Shown one piece after another: positions 9,241 through 18,905 of a DNA stretch of 64,000 bases (its first letter is position 1; every line of letters begins with the position of its first letter). The DNA is taken from contig NZ_BAMO01000030.1 in assembly GCF_000615945.1 (NCBI RefSeq), forward strand, positions 1 through 64,000. Direction: 5' to 3'. Under the pieces are notes generated by a model. The model did not search any database, was not told the origin of the DNA, and saw only the letters and a program-made list of their open reading frames with translations. The translations under genes were made by a program, and so were the position numbers. The DNA comes from Caldalkalibacillus mannanilyticus JCM 10596 (GTDB lineage: Bacteria; Bacillota; Bacilli; Caldalkalibacillales; JCM-10596).

Positions 9241-11236
9241 ATGTCGAAACAAACGATGACAATCGATCAAATGGCGATCAATACGATACGCACCTTATCC
9301 ATTGATGCGATTGAAAAAGCAAAATCAGGTCATCCAGGGATGCCTATGGGAGCCGCACCAATGGCGTATGCCTTATGGAGCCGATTTCTAAAGCATAACC
9401 CTTCGAACCCTAAATGGTTCGATCGCGATCGCTTTGTCCTATCCGCAGGTCATGGTTCTATGCTTCTCTACAGCCTATTACATCTAAGTGGGTATGATTT
9501 ATCGATCGAAGAATTAAAGAACTTCAGACAATGGGGCAGTAAAACGCCAGGACATCCTGAATATGGACATACGGCAGGCGTGGAAGCTACGACGGGACCA
9601 CTAGGACAAGGTATTGCTATGGCAGTTGGAATGGCGATGGCAGAGAGACATCTTGCCGCCTCTTATAATAAAGATCAATATAATATGGTTGACCATTATA
9701 CCTACACCATTTGTGGTGACGGAGACTTGATGGAAGGAGTTTCTGCGGAAGCTGCCTCCATGGCAGGACACATGAAATTAGGTCGTCTTGTAGTTTTGTA
9801 TGATTCAAATGATATTTCACTAGACGGAGACCTCTCCTTATCTTTCTCTGAAAGTGTCAAAATGCGCTTTGAGTCTTATGGCTGGCAGTACATAAGAGTA
9901 GAGGATGGGAATGATATTGAAGCAATTGAGGCGGCTATAGAGCAAGCTCGTCAGGATGAGGCACGCCCAACACTTATTGAAGTTAAAACAGTGATTGGTT
10001 ATGGAAGTCCTAACAAAGGAGGCACTAGTGATGTTCATGGGGCACCACTTGGAGTAGATGAAACCAAGCTAGTGAAAGAGGCATATACTTGGCACTTTGA
10101 AGAAGACTTCCATGTTCCAAATGAAGTGAGAGAACATTTTGCTGCATTAAAAGCAGCAGGTGCTCAAAAAGAGGAAGAGTGGAACAAGAAACTATCGGCA
10201 TATGAAGCTCAGTATCCAGAATTAGCGAAACAATTGAAGCTAGCCAATCGAAGGAAAACTTCCAGAGGGATGGGAGCAAGGAATACCATCTTTTGCAACT
10301 GGGGACAAGCTGGCAACAAGAGCCGCATCAGGTAAAGTAATCAACGGTATAGCTCAAACCGTTCCTATGTTCTTTGGAGGATCTGCTGACCTTGCTGGTT
10401 CTACCTACACCTTAATTAAAGAAGAAACTGATTTTGAATTTAATAACTATCAAGGACGAAATATTTGGTTTGGAGTACGTGAGCATGCAATGGGTGCTGC
10501 TATGAATGGAATTGCCCTTCATGGTGGTGTAAGAGTTTTTGGTGGGACATTCTTTGTTTTCAATGACTACTTAAGACCAGCCATTCGTTTAGCGGCATTA
10601 CAGCAGCTACCAGTTATGTATGTCTTCACTCATGATAGTATTGCTGTAGGGGAAGATGGACCTACGCATGAGCCAGTTGAACAATTACCAGCACTACGAG
10701 TGATCCCAGGCTTAACCGTACTTCGTCCAGCGGATGCAAATGAAACAGCACTTGCTTGGAAGTATGCTATGAATCATGCACAAGAGCCAGTTGCTTTGAT
10801 CCTTACTCGACAAAATCTTCCTGTATACGAAGGGACGAATTCTGATTCATTCAATAAAGGAGCTTATATTTTGTCCGAAGCGAAGAATGGTCAACCAGAA
10901 GTGATCTTATTAGCTACTGGATCTGAAGTAAGCTTAGCTATGGAAGCGAAGCAAGTACTTGAAGAAGAAGGAAAGCAGGTTCGAGTCGTGAGTATGCCTA
11001 GCTGGGAGCTATTCGAGAAGCAAGATGCGGCATATAAGGAGAGTGTCTTACCTAAATCCGTGAAAAAACGTCTGGCTATCGAGATGGCGTATCCGCTTGG
11101 CTGGGAAAAATATGTTGGCGATGAAGGCAAGATTCTTGGTATTTCAACATTCGGAGCTTCTGCACCAGGAGATCGAGTATTGAAAGAATACGGATTCTCT
11201 GTTGAAAATGTAGTGAAGCTAGCCAAAGAACTATAG
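9241..11236 (+). CDS. tkt: Transketolase, frame broken near 10244
   Basis: The pentose-phosphate enzyme that moves two-carbon units using thiamine diphosphate. The TPP-binding part has GDGDLMEG and the N-terminal substrate histidines ([13 protein letters not shown]); the second part has the [10 protein letters not shown] and [15 protein letters not shown] motifs. One base too many near 10244 (ctagccaatcg) breaks the frame; removing a C restores [11 protein letters not shown] and an intact protein of 664 residues, the usual length. Start ATG 9241 with GGGAGGAA upstream. A dead transketolase is unlikely in a free-living cell, so I read this as a sequence error. Confidence 0.88.
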
Positions 11237-11280
11237 GTTTTTGCTAATTGAAGAACGTGATAAGCGGTCTATGTAAATGA

Positions 11281-11319
11281 GGGAAAGAGCGATAATAAGC
11301 TCTTTCTCTCTTTTTTTCC
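11281..11319 (+). terminator. Terminator after transketolase
   Basis: GAAAGAGC (11283-11290) pairs with GCTCTTTC (11299-11306), then a T-run. Confidence 0.85.
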
Positions 11320-11434
11320 TAGTTCCTTGCTTAATTTTCTTGAATGAAATAAGGAGAAACAGGTAAAAGTAAGGAGGAAAGTTGTAGCAAAAATGGTATA
11401 ATTCCGAGTTTTGTAGCGGATGAAGGAGGTCATC

Positions 11435-11857
11435 ATGTTTGTCTATGAAGAAAGTCAATTAGAAAATCAAATTGTTCCCTTTGCACCATTCCGAGATTTT
11501 ATGTCAGAGCTTGGTTTTGTTGTAGGAGGAAGTTGGGATTATGATCATGGTTATTTTGATCGTAAACTAGAGGATGATCCAGGTTATTTATTTGTTAGAA
11601 TTCCGGTTATGGTGGAGGAAGGTAACTTTGGTGAGGATGAGGCTACTTTACGCATTGGAGCACCTCTGTTGCTAAGGCACAAATACCAGAGGGGATTAGA
11701 TAATTATGTCTTTGTGGATAATAGTAACGCAACCTTTAACCAGTTTTCTGAGCCAGAGGACCCAGATGCATCTCTGAAAGAAGGGGACATTGAACAAGGA
11801 CAGAAGGTTATTCAAGAGGTAGAACAAGCCTTTGGTCAGGAATTTCATCATCATTAG
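11435..11857 (+). CDS. yugN: YugN-like family protein
   Basis: A 140-residue acidic soluble protein with the conserved-looking GGSWDYDHGYFDRKLED and YLFVRIPV segments, which I recall from the YugN-like family of Bacillales. Function unknown. The start is the ATG at 11435 with AAGGAGG six bases before. It ends in His-rich EFHHH. It stands alone downstream of tkt. Confidence 0.7.
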   Translation: MFVYEESQLENQIVPFAPFRDFMSELGFVVGGSWDYDHGYFDRKLEDDPGYLFVRIPVMVEEGNFGEDEATLRIGAPLLLRHKYQRGLDNYVFVDNSNATFNQFSEPEDPDASLKEGDIEQGQKVIQEVEQAFGQEFHHH

Positions 11858-12047
11858 GTTGTTAGAGTTGGATCAAATCAGAATGATAATGTGGATATGC
11901 AGAATAATGTAAAACAGCAGCAAATTTGTTGACAATACATCTAAATACCTACTGAATGACATTCGTTATATTGAACAAATTGTAGACTTATGTTAAAATC
12001 ACAAATTGTTAAGAGTGTCAAAAAAATAGAAAAAAGGTGGTCATTAG

Positions 12048-13319
12048 GTGAAGAGAATAAACAAATTTGTTGCTTTGCTTCTTGGAATAATATTAGTACT
12101 AAACTTCTATCCAAATCTCCTAATACAAGCGAATGGTTCTACAAGTCAACAGTCCTTCGTTAACAAAATGGTAGAAGAATATGATTCATATCAAAAAGAA
12201 ACGCAGCTTTCCTATCAATCCTTTGAAAGTACCGAAAAAAAGAACTATGATGCTTATTATAAAAAACAAAATGAAGAATATCTTCTATTCCATAAACAAG
12301 TATCAGATGATTTCAGTAAAATTGAACAGAAAATAGATGAAGATATTCAAGCCTTAGACAAAAAATATGGGAAAAATCCAAGCTATAGAGATGCTTTGGA
12401 TGAATATAAAAAAGCAGCAGACAAGCATAGAACCAACAGCCCGATGAGGAATTATTATAGAGCGATTGATCAGCACGTGACCGATAGCCCGATGAGAAAT
12501 TACTATAGGGCGATTGATCAGCACGTGACCGATAGCCCGATGAGAAATTACTATAGGGCGATTGATCAGCACGTGACTGATAGCCCGATGAGAAATTACT
12601 ATAGAGCGATTGATCAGCACGTGACCGATAGCCCGATGAGAAACTATTATAGAGCGGTAGATCAACACGTCACAGGTAGTCCGATGCGAATGTACATACG
12701 AGGAGAAATCTCTCAAAGTGAAGCAGAAAAGCGTATCAATAAACAAAAAGAAACTACCAAAACAGATATACAAGATACAGAGAAGAGGTCTAAAGCGGTT
12801 ATAGAACAAACCACCCTGAGATCGACTCAATCTATTGAAAAGACGCAAACCCAATCGCTTACCCTTATTATGAAGCAAAGAGAGAGTACAATAGATGCCT
12901 TATCTACAATCAGAAAGAAGCATTTTGACGAAGGTTTAACCTTTGAACCACTTGTTCTTCAATCAAAAGAAATCAAAGTCATGATTAATGGTCAGTTACA
13001 GAGCTATACTCAACCTCCAACGATCATTGAAGGAACCACTCTCGTTCCATTAAGAGGCATTTTTGAAGAACTAGAGGCTACGGTTTTATGGAATAGCAAA
13101 GATCGTTCCATTACTGTCTCGAAAGATGACATTCAGTTATTTTTACAGGTAAATAATACTCAGGCAAAAGTGAATGAAAAAACAATTAAGCTGGATCTTG
13201 CACCTCGTGTGATCAATGGATCTACGATGGTTCCGCTTCGTTTTATTAGTGAAGCATTAGGAGCTACCGTTCGTTGGGATGGGAATACTAGGACGATTTG
13301 GATTACGACAGAGGAATAG
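12048..13319 (+). CDS. Exported protein with 16-residue tandem repeats and a copper-amine-oxidase N-terminal-like domain
   Basis: A 423-residue secreted protein. Residues 1-30 are a signal peptide ending near LIQANG. Residues ~35-125 are charged coiled-coil. Residues 129-208 are five copies of a 16-residue unit of the form T(D/N)SPMRNYYRA(I/V)DQHV, with a partial sixth. Then more coiled-coil, and at the C-terminus (about 300-423) two strand-rich repeats with TTLVPLRGIFEELEATVLW and STMVPLRFISEALGATVRW, the pattern of the 'copper amine oxidase N-terminal' domain common on Bacillales surface proteins. It has no oxidase catalytic part. GTG start with AAAAGGTGG upstream. Function unknown. Confidence 0.85.
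   Translation: MKRINKFVALLLGIILVLNFYPNLLIQANGSTSQQSFVNKMVEEYDSYQKETQLSYQSFESTEKKNYDAYYKKQNEEYLLFHKQVSDDFSKIEQKIDEDIQALDKKYGKNPSYRDALDEYKKAADKHRTNSPMRNYYRAIDQHVTDSPMRNYYRAIDQHVTDSPMRNYYRAIDQHVTDSPMRNYYRAIDQHVTDSPMRNYYRAVDQHVTGSPMRMYIRGEISQSEAEKRINKQKETTKTDIQDTEKRSKAVIEQTTLRSTQSIEKTQTQSLTLIMKQRESTIDALSTIRKKHFDEGLTFEPLVLQSKEIKVMINGQLQSYTQPPTIIEGTTLVPLRGIFEELEATVLWNSKDRSITVSKDDIQLFLQVNNTQAKVNEKTIKLDLAPRVINGSTMVPLRFISEALGATVRWDGNTRTIWITTEE
12432..12701 (+). repeat. 48-bp tandem repeat within a coding region
   Basis: Five full 48-base units (12432-12479, -12527, -12575, -12623, -12671) and a decayed partial sixth. The inner units are nearly identical at the DNA level, including third codon positions, so the array expanded recently and could vary in copy number. 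Each unit keeps the reading frame. Confidence 0.92.
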
Positions 13320-13352
13320 AGTAGAGGTTGATAATAGTGAACCTTCAAATAG

Positions 13353-13402
13353 AAAATACCAAGGGGAAGAACGGCAATGGTCGTCCGCCCCTTGGTATTT
13401 TT
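13353..13402. terminator. Bidirectional terminator
   Basis: AAAATACCAAGGGG (13353-13366) pairs with CCCCTTGGTATTTT (13388-13401). It separates the rightward repeat-protein gene from the leftward lplT gene, whose stop codon it touches. Confidence 0.85.
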
Positions 13403-14574
13403 TAAGCTGCTTTGAGCGTTTTTTGTTTCATCATCAGGAATAGAACGAAGAAGAGCAACAAGGTTCCGATTCCAAGCATGGAAAAGTGAACGGAGAACCC
13501 AAGCTTTGTCATCATGGTATATGCTCCAACTCCTAAGAGCATTAGTATATTGTTTGCAAAGTTTTGAACTGCGATGGCTTTACCAGCTCCCATCTGTTGA
13601 TGACCTACTTCCTGCAAGGCTGAGTTCATGGGGACGATATAGACTCCGCCCATAAAGCCGATGATGAGAAGAAGAGCAATAGTTAGATAGAGGTTGCTTA
13701 CTCCAACGAAGAGAAAAATAATAGCAACCATAAAAAAACCATAGAGATAAGAACGGTAATATCTTTTGGCAGGAATTAAATAAGGGGTAGCGAGAGATCC
13801 TAGTACAATTCCAAACCCTGTACTTGCTACAATCATGGATATTTTATCTATCATTGTGATACCTAATACAAGAGGGATCCAAGCAAACATCGCTAGTCGT
13901 AAAACAGCCGAGGTCATCCAAAATGATGCTGTGCCAATGATAGAAAATTGAGCTTTGGGAATGGTGAAAAGCTCCTTTACATCATGCATAAAGTCTGGCA
14001 AGGCATTTCGATACAGCAGTTCATTTCTTCCCTTCATCTTAGGGATGGCTAAGGTCAAGACAGTAGATAAAACATAGAGAATAAAACAGACCATCATCGC
14101 TAAGGGAATGGACTGGTTAGCCAATACTCCACCAGCTACAGTCCCCGTAAGGATCGCTAGAATGGTATACCCTTCGACTTTTCCATTTGCTACTAAGAGA
14201 TCGTCTTCATTCTTTGTTAGCTCTGGTAGGATCCCGTATTTAGCAGGTGAATAGATGACGGCTCCAATTCCTACTACAGCATAGCTTAGGGCAGGATCAA
14301 CATTCATTAAGAGTAGTAGAATCCCACTTGCTTTGATTATATTTCCAATAAGAAGGATTCTAGACTTCGCATTTTTATCCGCTAGAGGTCCGACAAAGGG
14401 AGCTAAGGCAATATAAGCCACAAAGAAAGAGGCTTGGACAATGCCAATATAGAAATCTCCTAACGCTTGCTGTGTAATGATCGCCAAGGTAATAAATAGA
14501 ATCATATTATCCGCAAAGGCAGATAGGAATTGGGTAAAATAGAGAGCTTGTAAGGGTTTAAATAATGTTTTCAT
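13402..14574 (-). CDS. lplT: LplT-like lysophospholipid transporter (MFS)
   Basis: A 390-residue MFS protein with about 11-12 membrane segments. The N-terminus (LYFTQFLSAFADNMILFI) and the ADKNAKSR loop match LplT, which flips lysophospholipids to the inner leaflet for reacylation. ATG at 14574 with GAGG nine bases upstream; it overlaps the end of the upstream acyltransferase/ligase gene by 17 bases, so the two are translationally linked. In Gram-negative bacteria LplT works with Aas, and the same pairing here supports the call. The actual substrate in a Gram-positive cell is inferred. Confidence 0.8.
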   Translation of the reverse strand: MKTLFKPLQALYFTQFLSAFADNMILFITLAIITQQALGDFYIGIVQASFFVAYIALAPFVGPLADKNAKSRILLIGNIIKASGILLLLMNVDPALSYAVVGIGAVIYSPAKYGILPELTKNEDDLLVANGKVEGYTILAILTGTVAGGVLANQSIPLAMMVCFILYVLSTVLTLAIPKMKGRNELLYRNALPDFMHDVKELFTIPKAQFSIIGTASFWMTSAVLRLAMFAWIPLVLGITMIDKISMIVASTGFGIVLGSLATPYLIPAKRYYRSYLYGFFMVAIIFLFVGVSNLYLTIALLLIIGFMGGVYIVPMNSALQEVGHQQMGAGKAIAVQNFANNILMLLGVGAYTMMTKLGFSVHFSMLGIGTLLLFFVLFLMMKQKTLKAA

Positions 14575-16435
14575 TTTCCACAACCTCTTCGATTAGATTT
14601 AGAGAAGGCATGTCATTTCCAATGGGAGTTGAACGTTTTTTACGTGACTGAATGAAGATAAATTTTTGTTCATCTACTACAACAATCTCCCCTGTATCAA
14701 ACCAATCCTCTACAAGAGTAAAGCCCTTATGATGAAGATAATACCCTTTCATCACATTGACTCCTTTGACAAGGAGCTTTCCGCCTTGAAACTCAGAATG
14801 AGCCGCTTCAATTTTATATTGAATTCCCGGTAGAAAACGTCCAACAGATCCTTTTTTGTATAACAAGGGTGTATTAAGCGTCAAGATGGGAGACGTTTCT
14901 GTTGTACCATATCCTTCGAAAATTCGGATTCCAAATTTATTGAGCCATAGCTCTCGTACATCAAGCTCAAGAGATTCCATTCCAGCAAATACATAGCGCA
15001 AGGAATAGAAATCATAGGGATGAGCAAATTTGCCATATGCCTCCAAGAAGCTAGACGTACCAAAAAGTAGGGTTGGATTCTGATCATAGATAAATTCTGG
15101 TATGACTTTATAATGCTGCGGATTCAGATAGAGAAAGACAGGGATTCCACATAGAATAGGCAATAAAGTTCCTGCTGTTAATCCATAGCTATGAAACATT
15201 GGCAAGGCATTGAACACCTTGTCCTTGGAGGTAAAATCAATGACACTTCGAACCTGCTGTATATTGTTATAGACATTGCTATGAGTAAGAACAACTCCCT
15301 TTACTTTGTTCTCCTCATTTGTCGTGAACAGAATAAGCTCATTCCTTGTTGCTTGTGATTTTGTTTTCCTAAGAGCATGTATCCATCCATTCAGTGGATT
15401 TCTTATTCCACTTGATTCTTCGATCTCTTCTATAAATACAAAAGAAATCTTCCCTTTTAGAGCATCAATCAAGTGTTCCAGCTTTCCTTGCTTGATAAAG
15501 TGCTTTGATGTAAGGATGGTTTGAATCTGAACAGTTTCACAGCATTCTACCAGATACTGAGTCCCTTTCGAGAAATTTAAGAGGGCAGGCGTTTTACCTA
15601 AGTGACATAAGGAGAAAAAGGCAACCACATGCTCAATGGTGTTGGGTAAAAGAAGTCCCACAGTTTCCTCTTTCTCCAGTGTTTTTTTAAGTTTCTGGCT
15701 TAGAGTATAAGTTGAGCGCAAAAGCTGTTTATAATCTGCCTGCTGTGTGAGGTCCTCGCATATAGGTTGATTGGAGTCATAGGTAGAGGATGCCTCAAGA
15801 AGCTTATTAAATAGATTGACATCATACTCCGTTCTGCTCCTGCATAACTCTTCCTGTAATAAAGTAAGAATTGCATCACTTACTTTTTCTTTTTGCACCT
15901 TCATAGACTGCTGTGAGTCCAGCTCGAAGGTGCAAGGCTCCCCAATGGAGATACGCACCTTGGGAAACCAACAAGTACGGTTTTTCTCCTGCATATAGGA
16001 GAACTTGGAGCGTTCTAATCCATTGATGATCATAGGATAGATGTTTGCTCCTGTTTTTAAAGCAAGATAGCCAATACCGTTGTATATCTTCATTAAGCCT
16101 CCTGTTCGTGTGATTCGTCCTTCTGGAAAGAGCATGAGAGGGGCTCCATTGTTGACAAGACGAACCATATGCCGAATCGAATAAGGATTAAGCTGATCGA
16201 TGGTGATACACTTACGTAAGCGAAAAATAAAAGAATAACGCTTGGCTACGGAAGTATGGGCTACAAAAATCACGTTTTTAGGTAAATATAAGGAAAGGAT
16301 AATAGCATCTAATAAAGAAACGTGATTAGGCATTAAGATCGCTTTCTTAGAAAAATCAATGTGGTGCAATCCCAGCACTTTCGTTCTAAAGAGGAGCGGA
16401 AATAAAATTTTTAGGACTACATTGATCATGCTCAC
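14558..16435 (-). CDS. aas: Aas-like fusion: 1-acyl-glycerophosphate-type acyltransferase plus acyl-ACP/CoA synthetase
   Basis: A 625-residue two-domain protein. Residues ~1-190 are a PlsC-type acyltransferase with the NHVSLLDA (HX4D) and FPEGRITRTGG motifs. Residues ~215-625 are an AMP-binding acyl-activating domain with LFTTNEENKVKGVVLTH and GYGTTETSPIL. This is the layout of Aas, which activates a fatty acid and puts it on a lysophospholipid. The C-terminal lysine loop of the ligase is short. GTG start at 16435 with AGGTGG nine bases upstream; the ATG two codons later is an alternative. It is followed by overlapping lplT. Confidence 0.8.
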   Translation of the reverse strand: MSMINVVLKILFPLLFRTKVLGLHHIDFSKKAILMPNHVSLLDAIILSLYLPKNVIFVAHTSVAKRYSFIFRLRKCITIDQLNPYSIRHMVRLVNNGAPLMLFPEGRITRTGGLMKIYNGIGYLALKTGANIYPMIINGLERSKFSYMQEKNRTCWFPKVRISIGEPCTFELDSQQSMKVQKEKVSDAILTLLQEELCRSRTEYDVNLFNKLLEASSTYDSNQPICEDLTQQADYKQLLRSTYTLSQKLKKTLEKEETVGLLLPNTIEHVVAFFSLCHLGKTPALLNFSKGTQYLVECCETVQIQTILTSKHFIKQGKLEHLIDALKGKISFVFIEEIEESSGIRNPLNGWIHALRKTKSQATRNELILFTTNEENKVKGVVLTHSNVYNNIQQVRSVIDFTSKDKVFNALPMFHSYGLTAGTLLPILCGIPVFLYLNPQHYKVIPEFIYDQNPTLLFGTSSFLEAYGKFAHPYDFYSLRYVFAGMESLELDVRELWLNKFGIRIFEGYGTTETSPILTLNTPLLYKKGSVGRFLPGIQYKIEAAHSEFQGGKLLVKGVNVMKGYYLHHKGFTLVEDWFDTGEIVVVDEQKFIFIQSRKKRSTPIGNDMPSLNLIEEVVENENII

Positions 16436-16509
16436 GAGTTGATCCCACCTTTCTTCGAATGAATTACTTCTCTCTTTACCATTGTAGGTGGCTGTGTGTG
16501 TAGAGATAA

Positions 16510-16529
16510 GTACCTACTTTTATAGGTAC
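16510..16529. other. Palindrome upstream of the aas-lplT pair
   Basis: GTACCTA (16510-16516) and TAGGTAC (16523-16529) are inverted repeats about 75-95 bases before the aas start on the minus strand. It could be an operator or small hairpin; nothing else supports a role. Confidence 0.4.
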
Positions 16530-16537
16530 CTCATAAA

Positions 16538-16583
16538 AACAAAATAAAAATAAAATAAAAACTCCCTTGATGGTGAAGGGAGT
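16538..16583 (-). terminator. Terminator after the response regulator
   Basis: On the minus strand ACTCCCTT pairs with AAGGGAGT (16561-16583) and runs into a long T-rich tract (16538-16560). It separates the two-component genes from aas-lplT. Confidence 0.85.
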
Positions 16584-16617
16584 GAAACCAAGCTGACAGC
16601 TGAATGATATAAGGAAA

Positions 16618-16673
16618 ACTAACCATCAGGTGGAGTTAAAACTCTATCTGGTAGAAGTCTACTTTACAATAAG
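16618..16673. repeat. Copy A of an unexplained two-hairpin element
   Basis: This segment shares CAGGTGGAGT, AAAACTC, GTCTACTTT and ATAAGT, in order and with near-equal spacing, with 34425-34486. It holds the small palindromes GAGTTAAAACTC and GTAGAAGTCTAC. It spans the 3' end and 3' untranslated part of the leftward response regulator gene. Nature unknown. Confidence 0.6.
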
Positions 16674-17314
16674 TCTCTTTTTGAAGCCTTCTCAGCGGCA
16701 TCTTTACTTGAACTAACACCCAATTTTTTGAGGATACGATTAACATGGTTTTTGATGGTTCGCTGAGTAATAAACAATTGCTTGGCAATTTGTGACTGAG
16801 TGTTTCCCTTATGAACCAGTCTGAGAATATCCTTCTCAGCAGGAGTCAGGATGTTTTGCTGCTCTTCTTTCTTCAGGCGATGAAATTCATTTCTTAAAGC
16901 CGATGCAGCAGAGGGGTGAATAGAAGATTGATTTCTATAGGCAGAACGAATCGCTTCAGGAATCTCTTCAAAATGTATTTTGTTGATATAATTTAGTGCC
17001 CCTACAGAAAAAGCATCTACAATCACTTCCTGTTCAGTAAGTGAGGTTAACATAATCAATTTTGTTGAAGGATTAAGGTGAGTAAGGTCCAAAGCAATAT
17101 CAATGCCATCAAGATTGTTTTCCGTCAAATTAATATCTAACAGAACGACTTCTGGCTTCGCCTCTTTATATATAGTTAAAGCCTCTTCTTTCGTACTCGC
17201 CGTTCCGACTACGATCAAATCCTCTTCTTTATTAATAAAGTCAGTAAGGCTTCCCAGCCATATCGGATCGTCCTCGACAATCATAACTCTTATTTTTTCC
17301 ATCATTTTGTTCAT
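16664..17314 (-). CDS. Response regulator, NarL/LuxR type
   Basis: A 216-residue two-component regulator. The receiver domain (about 8-125) has the acidic pair EDD, phospho-acceptor D in VVLLDINL, and MLTS and K-containing INKIHF. The C-terminal HTH (about 150-212) has LTPAEKDILRLVHKG...TQSQIAKQLFITQRTIKNHVNRILKKLGV, a LuxR-type helix-turn-helix. It follows the histidine kinase gene by about 30 bases. The first ATG (17314) is very near an AGGAGG; starts a few codons in (17305 or 17302) are better spaced. Confidence 0.9.
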   Translation of the reverse strand: MNKMMEKIRVMIVEDDPIWLGSLTDFINKEEDLIVVGTASTKEEALTIYKEAKPEVVLLDINLTENNLDGIDIALDLTHLNPSTKLIMLTSLTEQEVIVDAFSVGALNYINKIHFEEIPEAIRSAYRNQSSIHPSAASALRNEFHRLKKEEQQNILTPAEKDILRLVHKGNTQSQIAKQLFITQRTIKNHVNRILKKLGVSSSKDAAEKASKRDLL

Positions 17315-17343
17315 AGCCTCCTGAAGATATGATCACATGTCTT

Positions 17344-18714
17344 TTAAGTTTGATGAATTTTCTTTTTAGAAAAGTATAGATAGACCGTGGTTCCTGCTCC
17401 CAGTTCACTCTGTATCTCTAGTGCTCCGCCATGTTGTTTCATTACATTATAGCAATAAGATAATCCAAGCCCAAAGTTGGTATTTTGTTTTTTGGTTGAA
17501 AAGAAAGGGTCTAATACATAAGGCAGGTTTTCCTTGGAGATTCCAGGACCGTTATCTTCTATAGCGATAATCACGTGCTTCTTAGAATCGAATTGATATA
17601 TATTTAATATGCCAGAGGATTTCACGGCTTCTGTAGCATTCATCATAAGATTGGTTAACACCTCTTGAATATGAACAGGGTCGCAATGTAAGGTCATATC
17701 ATCTGTTAATTGCAGATTAATTTCCATCTTATGACTTTCTAAGTAAGGACCTAACTTTTGCAGGGTTTGGTGTAAGATCTTATGAACAGCAATAGGTTCC
17801 TTTTTTAAGACAATGGCTTGAGCGTGGTCTTGAATTCGGTTTACCATATTTAGCATATGCTCAGTGGATTGTAATAGAATCTGAATATCTTCCTCCATTT
17901 TTTCCTTATTTTCTTCTGAAGCATATTGTTGAATGCGGATGGTAAACATACGAATTTTTCCAATCTCATTTTTTATCGTATGATTTAAAATTGTAGATCC
18001 AGAGCTGATCGCACGAATAGTGCTATCTAAGCGATAGTTTTCAAAACGCAGCTTGACTCCCAACACTCCGTATTTTAAACAAAAGGCAATAAAAGCGATA
18101 AACTGTAGTAAAATAATCAATTGATTGGTACGCCAGGCATCATGGAAGCCAAGAACCCGAGCGATATAAATTGAAAAAAGAAGATACACAAGAGGAATGA
18201 TCGTTAAGATATTACTAAGTAATCTTGTTCTTTTCATTACAGGGTCTTTTTCTTTCCAGAAACTATAGGAAAGCAGAAAAGAAGCACCTATGATATAAGG
18301 AGCTGCCCAGATAGTAAAGAGAATATAGTTAAAGCCCAGGATAGGGTGAACAGGGGTCACCACGTACATTAAAATAACAGGTAGAAAGGAAAACAGCGAA
18401 ATCAACCTTTTTGCTTTAAGCGTAAAAAAAGGAGTCATACTACAAGCATATTGCAGAAATACATAAGGCAAGCCTGTTTGGCAAATAAACGATGAAAGGT
18501 TGGCTCCGAGTAGAAGGTTGTTGTCAAGCTCTAGAGTACTTAACCCATGTGCCTGCAGATAAGGCCTTATACTTTCATTGATTACAGCTGCCAGAAAGCC
18601 AAAGCTCCCTACAAAAGCGAGAAGACTGGCCCATCTATTGGATTCTCTACCGGGACTGGTAAAGAGAAGAATAGCGCTAATACACCATAATGCTAAAACA
18701 ACTACAATCATCAT
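17344..18714 (-). CDS. Membrane sensor histidine kinase
   Basis: A 456-residue kinase. About seven membrane segments occupy residues 1-225 with almost no extracellular sensor domain, so a signal in or near the membrane is likely. The H-box is ILNHTIKNEIGKIR (about residue 240), the N-box NLMMNATEAV, the G1 box DNGPGIS and the G2 box FGLGLSYCYNVMKQHGG. Partner is the response regulator just downstream. Next genes in the same direction, beyond a terminator, are aas-lplT; a link to membrane lipids is speculation from position. Confidence 0.88.
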   Translation of the reverse strand: MMIVVVLALWCISAILLFTSPGRESNRWASLLAFVGSFGFLAAVINESIRPYLQAHGLSTLELDNNLLLGANLSSFICQTGLPYVFLQYACSMTPFFTLKAKRLISLFSFLPVILMYVVTPVHPILGFNYILFTIWAAPYIIGASFLLSYSFWKEKDPVMKRTRLLSNILTIIPLVYLLFSIYIARVLGFHDAWRTNQLIILLQFIAFIAFCLKYGVLGVKLRFENYRLDSTIRAISSGSTILNHTIKNEIGKIRMFTIRIQQYASEENKEKMEEDIQILLQSTEHMLNMVNRIQDHAQAIVLKKEPIAVHKILHQTLQKLGPYLESHKMEINLQLTDDMTLHCDPVHIQEVLTNLMMNATEAVKSSGILNIYQFDSKKHVIIAIEDNGPGISKENLPYVLDPFFSTKKQNTNFGLGLSYCYNVMKQHGGALEIQSELGAGTTVYLYFSKKKIHQT

Positions 18715-18845
18715 AACTTTATACCCCTGACTCCAAATATTTCAGCTAACCTTATCTTTTTCTACAAAATTCAGCAAATTCCTTCAAAAGAAGTGGAGTT
18801 TCAATAATATATTCATAGAAAGGAGGAAATCTAGTAAAATAAAAC

Positions 18846-18873
18846 TTGCAATTTCTACAAAAAATAGTAGAAT
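18846..18873 (+). promoter_or_regulatory. Candidate sigma-A promoter ahead of tandem c-di-GMP riboswitches
   Basis: TTGCAA (18846-18851) and TAGAAT (18868-18873) are 16 bases apart, ~30 bases before the first riboswitch. Confidence 0.5.
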
Positions 18874-18905
18874 AAAAGGTAGAAATAAAAACAAATATCG
18901 AGCTG

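Noticed and set aside
12354-12878. A 174-codon open frame on the minus strand across the 48-bp repeat
   Set aside because: It is a mirror of the repeated coding DNA; it has no SD, and the plus-strand protein has a signal peptide and known domain.
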